A stretch of 64,000 nt of DNA, from positions 62,001 through 126,000 of the forward strand of contig NZ_AQWM01000005.1 in the NCBI RefSeq assembly GCF_000376105.1, given 5' to 3'. Position 1 is the stretch's first letter. Each line of letters opens with the position of its first letter. Under the pieces are notes generated by a model. The model worked only from the letters and a program-made list of their open reading frames with translations. It was not told where the DNA came from and made no database searches. The position numbers and the translations under genes are program-made. The stretch comes from Asticcacaulis benevestitus DSM 16100 = ATCC BAA-896. Its GTDB lineage: Bacteria > Pseudomonadota > Alphaproteobacteria > Caulobacterales > Caulobacteraceae. Positions 45,500-54,120 of the stretch are shown piece by piece.

Positions 45500-47514
45500 C
45501 GATAGCTCAGGCTCAGCCAGACAGCGCGGCCAGTATCGTAGTTGATCGTGCCATCGTTGCTGCGCTGAATCGGCACCGCTGCATCGAGCGCATTATCAAC
45601 CCGCACCGTCACCCCCATATGGGGCGTAAAAGCGTAACCGGCGGACAGATTGAACTTGCTGTAGGCCTTCAGCGGCAAGACATTAAGGTCATCCTCGAAG
45701 CTCTGGCCTTCAAACACCACATCGGCGCGCAGATCGACCTTGGCCAGCCGTCCCGTCATGCCGACGGACGCGCTGTAATCGGGCGCCTGCGCCGGTTGCT
45801 TGCCATTGACCGCGCCTGACGCACCGGCGACGCGGGCATGGGTCACGGTCAGGGAGGATGTCAGGCTTAACCGTTCGCCAAGCACATAGCGGCCTTGCGC
45901 TTCCAGACCATAGGCGCGGATCTCCCCGACATTCTGGCGCTGGCGATAGGCGCCGCCAGCCGGCACGAAACCCGCCAGCGGGAAGGTGCCAGGACCAATA
46001 CCGAGCGTCACATTGGTGATCGGATCGGTCACCACATTGTAGAAAATATCGCTATCCAACGAGAGCCTAGCCCCAGCAAAGCGCCAGCCGAGTTCGGCGC
46101 CTGCCAGGGGTTCCGGTTTCAGGTCGGCATTGGCTTCGGTGATATCGTTGCCAATGCGGAACGGCCGGTAAAGCTCATTGAGGCTGGGCGGCCGGAAACC
46201 GTTATAGGCCGCCACACGCCACGTCGACTGCGGCGTCACCGCATAGGCCAGCCCAAGACGCGCCGAGGCGAGGGTCTGTTCCTTGCCCGCCAAGGCGAGA
46301 TCGAGCACCGGCAGATGGGTGATCAGATCGGTCTCATAGCGATGCGCATTGCTTGTGCGCCACTGATCGACACGCAGTGCACCGGTCAGGGTCAGGGGGC
46401 CGCGAAAACGCGTGCCCTCGGCATAGACACCGATCAGGCTGTTCTCGCCACCGGCCACCCGATAGCGCGTCGGCGCGCCCGCCATATAGCGGTAATATTC
46501 GCGCGACTCGCCATCGCCCGTGCGGGCATCGATGCCGATCTCCCATTCTGATTTCGGTGTTTGGTGACGTATGGCGGCATTGAAGCCGTTGCCTGTGGCC
46601 GGTGTCTTGACCTGATCATTGGCCAGCGTTGTCGCGACGCGGCCCGCCTGCACCGAGACCGAGCGGTTGGCGAGATCGGAATCCTTGTGCCAGATTTGCA
46701 GACGATACCCGTTGCGCTCCTCTGTCGGAGCGCGGGTATAGGCTAGGCTGACCTGATCGCCTCTGGAGCGCGCCGTAGCGCCTTTGAGACCGGTCTCGCG
46801 GACGCTGTCATAGCCACCCGCCAGCAGCGACAGCTCGCCCTCGCCCACCGTCCACTGGCCATTGACCAGCACGCTTTTATCGCGGCCATGGGTCTCGACA
46901 TCGGCCGCGCCGCGCTGGCTGCCGCGCACCGGCACATCACCGTGCAAGGTCTGATCGAGCAGGTGGATACCCAGACCGCCGACCGCAATACCACCGGCAA
47001 AAACACGACTGTCGTTATCGTTGAGACTGACCTCGGCATAGGGTTGCAGGGCCTGTGGCGGCACCAGTGACAGATCGACCACGCCGGTCAGCGCGCCGGC
47101 GCCATAGGCACCGCCACCGGCGCCACGCACGACGTGGGCGCTGCTCAAAGCTTCAGGCGGAAGCGCGGCCCAGATCACCCAGCCGCCGAAGGGGTCGTTC
47201 TGCGGAATACCATCCAGCGTCACCAGAGCACGGCCGGCGCCGGAAGGGGCGATGGCGCGCAGGCTCATGCCCTGCACGGTGGGGTTGGCGGTCAGGCTGG
47301 AGGAACGGCGGAACAGCGAGGCCTGCGCGGCGTCTTTCAAGGTCTGGTCCGCCGCCGCGCCGCGCTGGAGCGCATCGCGCGTGATATCGACACGGCTGAA
47401 AGCGGCATCACCCGCATAGGCACTGAAACGATGAGCGCGGACGATGACCTCGGTCGGCGCCTCCGCCTGCGCCATTCCGGCCAGTGCGATCAGGCCCAGT
47501 CCAAGGTATGTCAT
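45496..47514 (-). CDS. TonB-dependent outer-membrane receptor
   Basis: The 672-residue outer-membrane receptor has a signal peptide (MTYLGLGLIALAGMAQA), a plug domain (about 30-150, including GMSLRAIAPSGAGRALVTLDG) and a beta-barrel of about 520 residues. A possible TonB box is TEVIVRA just after the signal. It is smaller than most sugar or siderophore receptors of Caulobacteraceae. It lies after the PQQ-dehydrogenase gene on the same strand. By context it may import the sugar or quinone-linked substrate, but this is inference. Confidence 0.9.
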   Translation of the reverse strand: MTYLGLGLIALAGMAQAEAPTEVIVRAHRFSAYAGDAAFSRVDITRDALQRGAAADQTLKDAAQASLFRRSSSLTANPTVQGMSLRAIAPSGAGRALVTLDGIPQNDPFGGWVIWAALPPEALSSAHVVRGAGGGAYGAGALTGVVDLSLVPPQALQPYAEVSLNDNDSRVFAGGIAVGGLGIHLLDQTLHGDVPVRGSQRGAADVETHGRDKSVLVNGQWTVGEGELSLLAGGYDSVRETGLKGATARSRGDQVSLAYTRAPTEERNGYRLQIWHKDSDLANRSVSVQAGRVATTLANDQVKTPATGNGFNAAIRHQTPKSEWEIGIDARTGDGESREYYRYMAGAPTRYRVAGGENSLIGVYAEGTRFRGPLTLTGALRVDQWRTSNAHRYETDLITHLPVLDLALAGKEQTLASARLGLAYAVTPQSTWRVAAYNGFRPPSLNELYRPFRIGNDITEANADLKPEPLAGAELGWRFAGARLSLDSDIFYNVVTDPITNVTLGIGPGTFPLAGFVPAGGAYRQRQNVGEIRAYGLEAQGRYVLGERLSLTSSLTVTHARVAGASGAVNGKQPAQAPDYSASVGMTGRLAKVDLRADVVFEGQSFEDDLNVLPLKAYSKFNLSAGYAFTPHMGVTVRVDNALDAAVPIQRSNDGTINYDTGRAVWLSLSYR

Positions 47515-47575
47515 GCTCGTCTCCGCCGGTTACAGCGCTCCTCATCGCCGGAATAAAATAAGAAATCCACTCTAT

Positions 47576-47609
47576 TCTCAAAGAAGGCTGGGTCTCAAAG
47601 AAGGCTAGG
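47576..47609. repeat. 17-base tandem repeat between the PQQ-dehydrogenase and TonB genes
   Basis: Two copies of TCTCAAAGAAGGCTGGG (47576-47592 and 47593-47609) with one difference, followed by a partial third copy that runs into the dehydrogenase stop codon. It may be a slipped-strand duplication. Confidence 0.6.
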
Positions 47610-47611
47610 TC

Positions 47612-49729
47612 TCAGGGCAGGCTGTAGGCGATGATCTCGCCGCCCGGCTTAACCTTGGCGTTCTTGCCGCCGCCGGCGCTGATGACGACATACTGCTTCT
47701 TGCCCACGCTGTAGGTGGCGGGGGTGGCGATACCGGCCGCCGGCAGGGTGGTTTGCCACAACAGCTTGCCGGTGCGCTTGTCAAAGGCGCGGAACCTGTT
47801 GTCATAGATCGTAGCGGCGATGAAAACCACACCACCGGCCGTCACCACCGCGCCACCATAGTTCTCGCTGCCGGTCGTCTGATCGGCCAGTTCGGGATAG
47901 CCGCCGAGCGGGATTTTCCAGGCATATTCACCGGTGTTGACATTGATCGCCGACAGGGTGCCCCACGGCGGCGCGATGGCCGGATAGCCGTCCGGATCGA
48001 GGAATCGCGTATAGCCATCGAAGACATACGGGTCACCGTCGGTCGAAGGATAGGCCGGCGCTTCTTTCTGCGCGGTCTGCCTCGGATCCCCCTTGAGATA
48101 GCCGATGAGGGCGGCACGGTCGGCCGCATCGAACTGCGCAAAGGCCGGCATCCGTCCACCACCTACCGTGATCTGGCGTTCGATCTGCGCGTCGGTCAGG
48201 CGCTGCGCCACCCCGACCAGAGACGGAAATTCCGGTGGAGAGCCCTTGCGCTCGACACCATGACAGGTGGCGCAGGCGTTCTGATACAGGGCCTCGCCGC
48301 TGCGACCCGCGATCAGTGGTGGCTGTTTCTTGACCTTCAAAATCCACGCCATTTCGTTGGCGTTGACATAGAGCAGGCCAGTCTGCGGATCATAGGCCGC
48401 ACCGCCATATTCGGCGCCACCGTCCATGCCGGGCAGCAGGATAGTGCCGCCGATCGAAGGCGGATCAAATGCCCCGCGCGAACGCACGGTGGCGAAGGTT
48501 TTGGCCACCGCCGCATGGGCTTCCGGCGTGCGCTGCGTCAGCAGGTCAGCCGTCAGGGTCTGGCGGGCGAACGGCTCGGGCTTAAGCGGCAAGACCTGCG
48601 TCGAGGAAGTTATCTCGCCGGGAATATCGGAGGCCGGCGGGCGCAATTCCTGCAAGGGATAGAGCGATTGGCCGGTCAGGCGATCGAGGATAAAGACCAC
48701 GCCCGCCTTGGTGACCTGTGCCAACGCCGGCTTGCCGCCCACCGTGATCAGGGTCGGCGGGGTCGGCGGATCACGATCCCAGACGTCGTGTTTCACCAGT
48801 TGGAAATGCCAGCGCCGCTTGCCGGTAGCGGCATCCAGCGCCACCAGCGAGGTGCCGAAAAGGTTGTCGCCGGCGCGATCTCCACCGTAAAAATCCTTGT
48901 TGCCCATGCCGGCCGAACCGAGCGGCACATAGACAATGCCATTCTCCGGATCAAGCGTCAGCCCCGACCAGGCGTTGGCCCCCATGGCGGTCTTCCAGGC
49001 GTCCTTCGGCCAGGTCTCGTAACCGGCCTCGCCCGGATGCGGGATGGTGTGGAATATCCACTTTAGAGCGCCGGTGCGGACATCATAGGCGCGGATATGA
49101 CCCGGCGTATTACCAGTCGAGCCCATGATGATCAGGTCCTTATAAACCACACCGGGCGTCACATTGCTGACCGAAATGGTGGACGGATCGCGGCCAAGGC
49201 CTGCCTTGAGATCGACCTCGCCATTATGGCCGAAACCCTCGATCAGCACACCGGTGCGGGCATCGACCGCCATCAGTTTCGAGCGGAAGGTGAAGAGGAT
49301 GCGCTCTTCACGGGCGTTCGACCAGTACGAAACGCCGCGCAGGCGCTGCTTGGTGTTCACCACATCGCCAAAGGCCGGATCGAAAACCCATAGTTGTTTG
49401 CCTTTGGCGGCATCGAGGCAGAAGACGCGTCCCTTCGGCGATACAGCGTAGAGTTGGCCGCGAATGATCAGCGGGTTACCCTCCATGTCGGAGCCGCTGC
49501 CGCCTTCGCCGAAGCCATCGCCGGTATCGAAGCGCCAGGCCACTTTCAGGTTTTTGACGTTGTCGGTGTTGATCTGGTCGAGCGTCGAATAGTGCGTACC
49601 GTTGGCATTGCCGTGATAGACCGCCCAGTCAGCGCCGGAGGTCAATGAGGTGTCGTCGATCGGACGCTCGCCGGAACAGGCGGCGAGTGCGAACAACAGG
49701 CTCAGGCCAAGGGCTTTGGTTACGTGCAT
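47612..49729 (-). CDS. PQQ-dependent dehydrogenase lipoprotein with inserted cytochrome c domain
   Basis: Periplasmic or membrane-anchored quinoprotein. The 705 residues start with a lipobox (FALAACSG, Cys at residue 18). The eight-bladed PQQ propeller is recognised by WAVYHGNANGTHYS, LQVAW-like strands and many W-x-F/L-D-x-x-T-G repeats. A class I cytochrome c domain (about 475-556, CATCH at C486-H490, axial Met in GGGRMPAF) is inserted before the last propeller blades (about 575-705), not at an end. Electrons would pass from the sugar or alcohol through PQQ to this haem. It precedes the TonB receptor gene. Confidence 0.9.
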   Translation of the reverse strand: MHVTKALGLSLLFALAACSGERPIDDTSLTSGADWAVYHGNANGTHYSTLDQINTDNVKNLKVAWRFDTGDGFGEGGSGSDMEGNPLIIRGQLYAVSPKGRVFCLDAAKGKQLWVFDPAFGDVVNTKQRLRGVSYWSNAREERILFTFRSKLMAVDARTGVLIEGFGHNGEVDLKAGLGRDPSTISVSNVTPGVVYKDLIIMGSTGNTPGHIRAYDVRTGALKWIFHTIPHPGEAGYETWPKDAWKTAMGANAWSGLTLDPENGIVYVPLGSAGMGNKDFYGGDRAGDNLFGTSLVALDAATGKRRWHFQLVKHDVWDRDPPTPPTLITVGGKPALAQVTKAGVVFILDRLTGQSLYPLQELRPPASDIPGEITSSTQVLPLKPEPFARQTLTADLLTQRTPEAHAAVAKTFATVRSRGAFDPPSIGGTILLPGMDGGAEYGGAAYDPQTGLLYVNANEMAWILKVKKQPPLIAGRSGEALYQNACATCHGVERKGSPPEFPSLVGVAQRLTDAQIERQITVGGGRMPAFAQFDAADRAALIGYLKGDPRQTAQKEAPAYPSTDGDPYVFDGYTRFLDPDGYPAIAPPWGTLSAINVNTGEYAWKIPLGGYPELADQTTGSENYGGAVVTAGGVVFIAATIYDNRFRAFDKRTGKLLWQTTLPAAGIATPATYSVGKKQYVVISAGGGKNAKVKPGGEIIAYSLP

Positions 49730-49781
49730 GGGCTTTCCTCCGCTGGCTATTTTGCCCGCTTGAAAGCCAGATAATCATGAG

Positions 49782-49797
49782 TTGTTATCGATTACAA
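49782..49797. promoter_or_regulatory. LacI-type operator candidate upstream of the PQQ dehydrogenase
   Basis: TTGTTATCGATTACAA is a near-perfect palindrome (only one mismatched base pair, in the fifth position). It is about 52 bases upstream of the PQQ-dehydrogenase ATG and overlaps the stop codon of the upstream kinase-EAL gene. It shares the half CGATTACAA with the site at 44494-44509. Confidence 0.55.
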
Positions 49798-52700
49798 CTT
49801 TACGCTTTTAACCGGCGGCTTGCCGATCAGGTGAGCCAGCGATGACGCCGCCATCGGCTTGCCAAACAGATAGCCCTGCATGGCGTGGACACCCGCCGCC
49901 TTGAGGTGGCTGTGCTGGCTGCCGGTTTCGATGCCTTCGGCCACCACCTGCATCCCGAAAGCACGGCCGATGCCGGTGACGGCCTGGATGATCGCCAAAG
50001 CTTCCAGAGCGGGGCGCGGTTCGCCATCAAGCGCCATGACAAATTCGCGGTCGATCTTGATCTTGTCGAACGGGAAACGGTGTAAGGCCGTCAGCGAAGA
50101 ATAGCCGACGCCGAAATCATCGAGCGCCAGCTTGATGCCCAGATTGCGCAATTCTTTGAACAGTTGCCGCACGCGGTCAGGCTCGCCAAGAAAGGCCGTT
50201 TCGGTCACTTCCAGCACCAGCCGTTTCGGATCAAAGCCGGTTTCATCGAGCAGCGCACGCACGCCAGCCACAAATCCCGGCTTGTCGAGTTCGATCGGCG
50301 AGACATTGATAGCCACCGGGATATCCCAGCCCGCGGCGATTTCCAGCACGCGACGGCGCGCGAAGGTGCCGAGGCGCGTGATCAGGCCGGAACGTTCGGC
50401 CACCGGTATAAAGACAGCCGGACCAATGGGCGCACGGTCACCGCGATGCCAGCGCATTAAAGCCTCGGCGCTGATGACCTCGGTACCGGTGCGGTCATAG
50501 ATCGGCTGATATTCCATTTCGAAGGCATGGGCGGCGATATCGGCCTCCATTTCGCGCACCAGCGTCGCTTCGGGATCGTCCTTTGACGCGGCCACAACGG
50601 GCGCGGATTTCTTCTTGGTCTTGCTTTTCGCCGGTTCCGGCTTGGTGGGTTCAGATTGGGCCTCGCCCACTATCACCACGGCCAAACCGGCCAGCGTCCG
50701 TTCCACCCACGATGCGGCCAGGGCGATCTCTTCGGCCGAAACGGCACGGTGCTCGACGCGAATGGCGCGCTCAATCGCGCCAGCCACGCTGGAGACCGCC
50801 TTGGCGCCGATATTCATGCTCATCGATTTCAGCGCATGGGCCGAACGCGCCAGACGGTCCTCGTCGCCCTCGGCGTGGGCGGCCTGCATGGCGGCGATGG
50901 CCTGCGGACCATGGCTGCGATAAAGCCCGACAACACGGCGGACGAAATCACCTCGGCCCTTGTTGATGCCCTCTACCAGAGAGCCCAGCACGGTGCGATC
51001 GAACAGATCGGCGTCATCCTCCGGCAACACCAGAACCGCTTCCTCGGCCACGAGGTCGCCCACCGGCGCTTCACGCAAGGTATCCGGCAGTAGCGAGCGG
51101 AGACTCTGCGCCATATCTTGCAGGGTGAAGGGCTTGTGCAACACATCGTCCATGCCCGCCTCTTTCCACGCATGGGCGGCAGGGCCGATAATGCGGGCAG
51201 TAAGAGCCACGATCGGCAGGCGCTTATCCGTCTCTCTGGCGCGCCATTGCCGCGTCGCCTCAAAGCCATCCATCACCGGCATGGAACCGTCCATAAGCAC
51301 CAGATCGAACGGTTCCGCCGCCATCTTCGCCAGAGCATCGGCGCCATGGACTGCCACGCTGGCCTGGATGCCGAAACGCGCCAGTGCCTCGATAGCGACT
51401 TCGCGGTTCAGTTCGTCGTCATCCACCACCAGGACTCGCGCCGTGGGATAGCTGGCGTCGACGCCTTCGGGATCTGCGTCGGTATCATGGAGTTTGAAAT
51501 CATCATCATCGCGCAGACGCTCGATCAGGGTGTCGATATCACGATGACGTAAAGGACGCGGCAGGACGCAAGCCGCACGGCCTTCGCTGACCCATTGCCC
51601 CGCCTCGAGGTCGTCCGGATGGGCCAGCAGCACCAGACGCTCCGGCGCCACGCCGGCATCGAGGGTCATGCGGCCAGTTTCATCGGCCAGCACAAGGCGT
51701 GGCTTATCGGGACCGAAGCGGACATTGGCCTGCTGGAAGCGCTGCATCACCGCGTCATGTTCCATATCCCCGCGCACGAAGACATGGACGACCGGCCGCA
51801 CCAGATCATGAATGACCGGCGGCGCGCAGGTTTTCATGCTGTCTTCGAGTGCCGGCATCCGCACATGGACCTGCGTGCCTTGATTAGGTTTTGGCCCCTG
51901 CTCGCTGGTCACGGCGATGGCGCCGCCCATGGCCTCGATCAGGCGTTTGGACATCGACAGACCGAGGCCGGTGCCGCCGAAACGGCGCGTCGTCGTCTGG
52001 TCTTCCTGACTGAAGGCGGCGAAAATCGTACCCAGCTTGTCACGCGTGATACCGATGCCGGTATCCTTCACGACCAGACGCCAGAACCCGGATTTTTTAT
52101 CGGGCTCGATGGCGATGATCACATGGCCTCTTTCGGTGAATTTCAGCGCGTTGGACACGAGATTGGAGACGACCTGTCCCAGCCGCACCGGATCGGCCGG
52201 CACCAGACGCGGCGCGTCCGGATGGGCATGGACCACCAGTTCCAGCCCCTTTTCACGAGCACGGTCCTGAAACAGCATGACCGTGTCATCGACCAGATCG
52301 AGGATATCGACCTCGCAGGTTTCGACCTCCAGCTTGCCGGCTTCGATCCTGGAAAAGTCGAGCATATCGTTGATGACCGCCAGCAGGGTGCGGCCCGACC
52401 TGGCGATGGTGCCTGCATGGCGTTTGGCGCGCGCTGACAAGCTTTCGGCGGCCAGCAGTTCGGCCATGACCATCACGCTGCTCATCGGCGTGCGGATTTC
52501 GTGGCTTAGGGTGGCGAGGAAATAGGACTTGGCGGCGTTGGCGGCCATCGCCTCGTCACGTGCGTCCTGATAATCGCGGGTCCGTTCGGCCACCTGGTTT
52601 TCCAGACCGATCAGATGCGCTTCCAGCTTGCCGTCGCGGATGCGGATGGCGTCGATCATGGCGTTGAAACCGGTCACCAGCGTGCCGATCTCGTCCCTGG

Positions 52701-53367
52701 CATCGACCTTCGCCTCAACCCGGCGCGAATAGTCGCCATGGTATGAGATGGCCTCCACCGAGGCGGTCAGTTCGGTCAGGGGCCGGATCATGGCGCCTTG
52801 CAAACGACGCACAATGTAAAGGGCGATGCAAAGCGCCAGGATCACCAGTCCGAACACACCCGCCAGAGCCAGCAACAGGGTGCGGGTAAAATCCTCCGAG
52901 CGGTGGATGATGACCACCTGCCCGATCTGGTGGCCGCCATTCATGACCGGTGCGTGGACCTGAATCGTGCGCGTCGTCACCAGCGCCATGACGCTGGGGT
53001 GACGGCTTTCGGCATCAAGCGCCACAGCGCCTTTCAGGCGCACGGCAGCGCCCATTTCTGCGATGACCGAGCCATCATGCGCCTCAACGCGGGCATAGGT
53101 GATACCGGGGGTGCGGGTGACAGAGCGCAAGGTATTGAAGGCGCGGCCGCGGTCGTTCATCGCCACGGCATCTTCGCTGCCCGAGGCCAGAACATCGGCC
53201 GCGGTCTTCATCACCGACCAGCGCGACTCGGCTTCGCGCGTGGTTTCGCGCACGATGAACAGGCCGGCGACCGGCAGGGTTGACAACAGCACCGAGCCCA
53301 TAACGAGCCAGGTCAAACGTCTGGAAAGGGAGCGCCCACCGCCGCTGGCCGTCCGTGCTTTTGTCAT
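49792..53367 (-). CDS. Hybrid histidine kinase with receiver, HPt and C-terminal EAL domain
   Basis: A 1191-residue single-chain phosphorelay with a cyclic-di-GMP phosphodiesterase output (numbering from ATG 53367). Two TM helices (about 20-42 and 160-187) flank a periplasmic sensor, then HAMP, HisKA (H289 in TLSHEIRTPM), HATPase (DTGIGI, FGGTGLGLSM), a degenerate receiver-like region (about 510-620), a receiver (D693, LMDGSMPVMDG), an HPt domain (H844 in AHALKSMSMNIGA), a Lys-rich linker (about 903-925) and an EAL domain (about 940-1185). The EAL domain retains AEALMRW (E968), INVSPIEL, VTETAF, DDFGVGYSS, KIDREFV and AEGIETGSQ. A GTG at 53391 is the alternative start. Confidence 0.9.
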   Translation of the reverse strand: MTKARTASGGGRSLSRRLTWLVMGSVLLSTLPVAGLFIVRETTREAESRWSVMKTAADVLASGSEDAVAMNDRGRAFNTLRSVTRTPGITYARVEAHDGSVIAEMGAAVRLKGAVALDAESRHPSVMALVTTRTIQVHAPVMNGGHQIGQVVIIHRSEDFTRTLLLALAGVFGLVILALCIALYIVRRLQGAMIRPLTELTASVEAISYHGDYSRRVEAKVDARDEIGTLVTGFNAMIDAIRIRDGKLEAHLIGLENQVAERTRDYQDARDEAMAANAAKSYFLATLSHEIRTPMSSVMVMAELLAAESLSARAKRHAGTIARSGRTLLAVINDMLDFSRIEAGKLEVETCEVDILDLVDDTVMLFQDRAREKGLELVVHAHPDAPRLVPADPVRLGQVVSNLVSNALKFTERGHVIIAIEPDKKSGFWRLVVKDTGIGITRDKLGTIFAAFSQEDQTTTRRFGGTGLGLSMSKRLIEAMGGAIAVTSEQGPKPNQGTQVHVRMPALEDSMKTCAPPVIHDLVRPVVHVFVRGDMEHDAVMQRFQQANVRFGPDKPRLVLADETGRMTLDAGVAPERLVLLAHPDDLEAGQWVSEGRAACVLPRPLRHRDIDTLIERLRDDDDFKLHDTDADPEGVDASYPTARVLVVDDDELNREVAIEALARFGIQASVAVHGADALAKMAAEPFDLVLMDGSMPVMDGFEATRQWRARETDKRLPIVALTARIIGPAAHAWKEAGMDDVLHKPFTLQDMAQSLRSLLPDTLREAPVGDLVAEEAVLVLPEDDADLFDRTVLGSLVEGINKGRGDFVRRVVGLYRSHGPQAIAAMQAAHAEGDEDRLARSAHALKSMSMNIGAKAVSSVAGAIERAIRVEHRAVSAEEIALAASWVERTLAGLAVVIVGEAQSEPTKPEPAKSKTKKKSAPVVAASKDDPEATLVREMEADIAAHAFEMEYQPIYDRTGTEVISAEALMRWHRGDRAPIGPAVFIPVAERSGLITRLGTFARRRVLEIAAGWDIPVAINVSPIELDKPGFVAGVRALLDETGFDPKRLVLEVTETAFLGEPDRVRQLFKELRNLGIKLALDDFGVGYSSLTALHRFPFDKIKIDREFVMALDGEPRPALEALAIIQAVTGIGRAFGMQVVAEGIETGSQHSHLKAAGVHAMQGYLFGKPMAASSLAHLIGKPPVKSVKL

Positions 53368-53577
53368 ATGGCCCACAACTCGATACCGCACCCAACTGTA
53401 CTGGCAGCCCTACGTCACGGCGCAGGCGAAACCGGTCGCGAAAGCCGTGCGACCAACCTAACCCGCAAGTCTTAAAATCTGGCTGACAGGATTTCCCCGG
53501 AGCTTCGGCGACACAAAGGACAGCTTGCGGACTTGCCTCTGCGGCGTTAGCCTTGGGTTCGCCATTTGGAAAGCCGC

Positions 53578-54075
53578 ATGCTCAATCCCAAATCTTCTCT
53601 CTCCGCCCTGCTCAATGCCGACATGCGCCCGGGCACGGTCGAATGGATCGGCCTGCGCTCACAACGGCGCGGCCCGCTGACGGTGGTTGGGACGGTGGAA
53701 CTGGATACAAACACCGGTGTGATCGGCGATCACTACAACAACCCCAAACGCGGCACGCGCCATGTCACGCTGATCCAGCGCGAAGACTTAAGCGCCATCG
53801 CCAGTTACCTCGGCCAGGACGTCACGCCCGAACAGCTCCGCCGCAACATTGTGGTCAGCGGCATCAATCTGCTGGCGCTCAAGGACAAGTCGTTTCGGCT
53901 GGGCACGGCCCTGCTGGAAATGACCGGCGAATGTCACCCCTGTTCGCGCATGGAGGAGACCTTCGGCGTCGGCGGTTACAACGCCGTGCGCAGCCGTGGC
54001 GGCATCACAGCGCGGGTGCTGGAAGGCGGCACGGTCAGGCTGGGCGATGCACTGATGGCTTTGCCCTTGACGTAA
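53578..54075 (+). CDS. MOSC-domain protein
   Basis: The 165-residue stand-alone MOSC protein belongs to the family of molybdenum-cofactor sulfurase C-terminal domains, which bind sulfurylated or oxidised molybdenum cofactor. It has TGVIGDHYNNPKRGTRHVTL, NIVVSGINLLAL and LEMTGECHPCSRMEE, the last containing the conserved Cys used for sulfur or Mo transfer. ATG 53578 has GGAAAG five to six bases upstream. It is divergent from the kinase-EAL gene. Confidence 0.9.
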   Translation: MLNPKSSLSALLNADMRPGTVEWIGLRSQRRGPLTVVGTVELDTNTGVIGDHYNNPKRGTRHVTLIQREDLSAIASYLGQDVTPEQLRRNIVVSGINLLALKDKSFRLGTALLEMTGECHPCSRMEETFGVGGYNAVRSRGGITARVLEGGTVRLGDALMALPLT

Positions 54076-54120
54076 GACCGTTACGGCCGCAATCATCCGT
54101 CTTCGGAGCAGGGGGCTGTC

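Noticed and set aside
47753-49066. 437-codon open frame antisense to the PQQ dehydrogenase
   Set aside because: Same reason: long open antisense frames are expected in GC-rich coding DNA.
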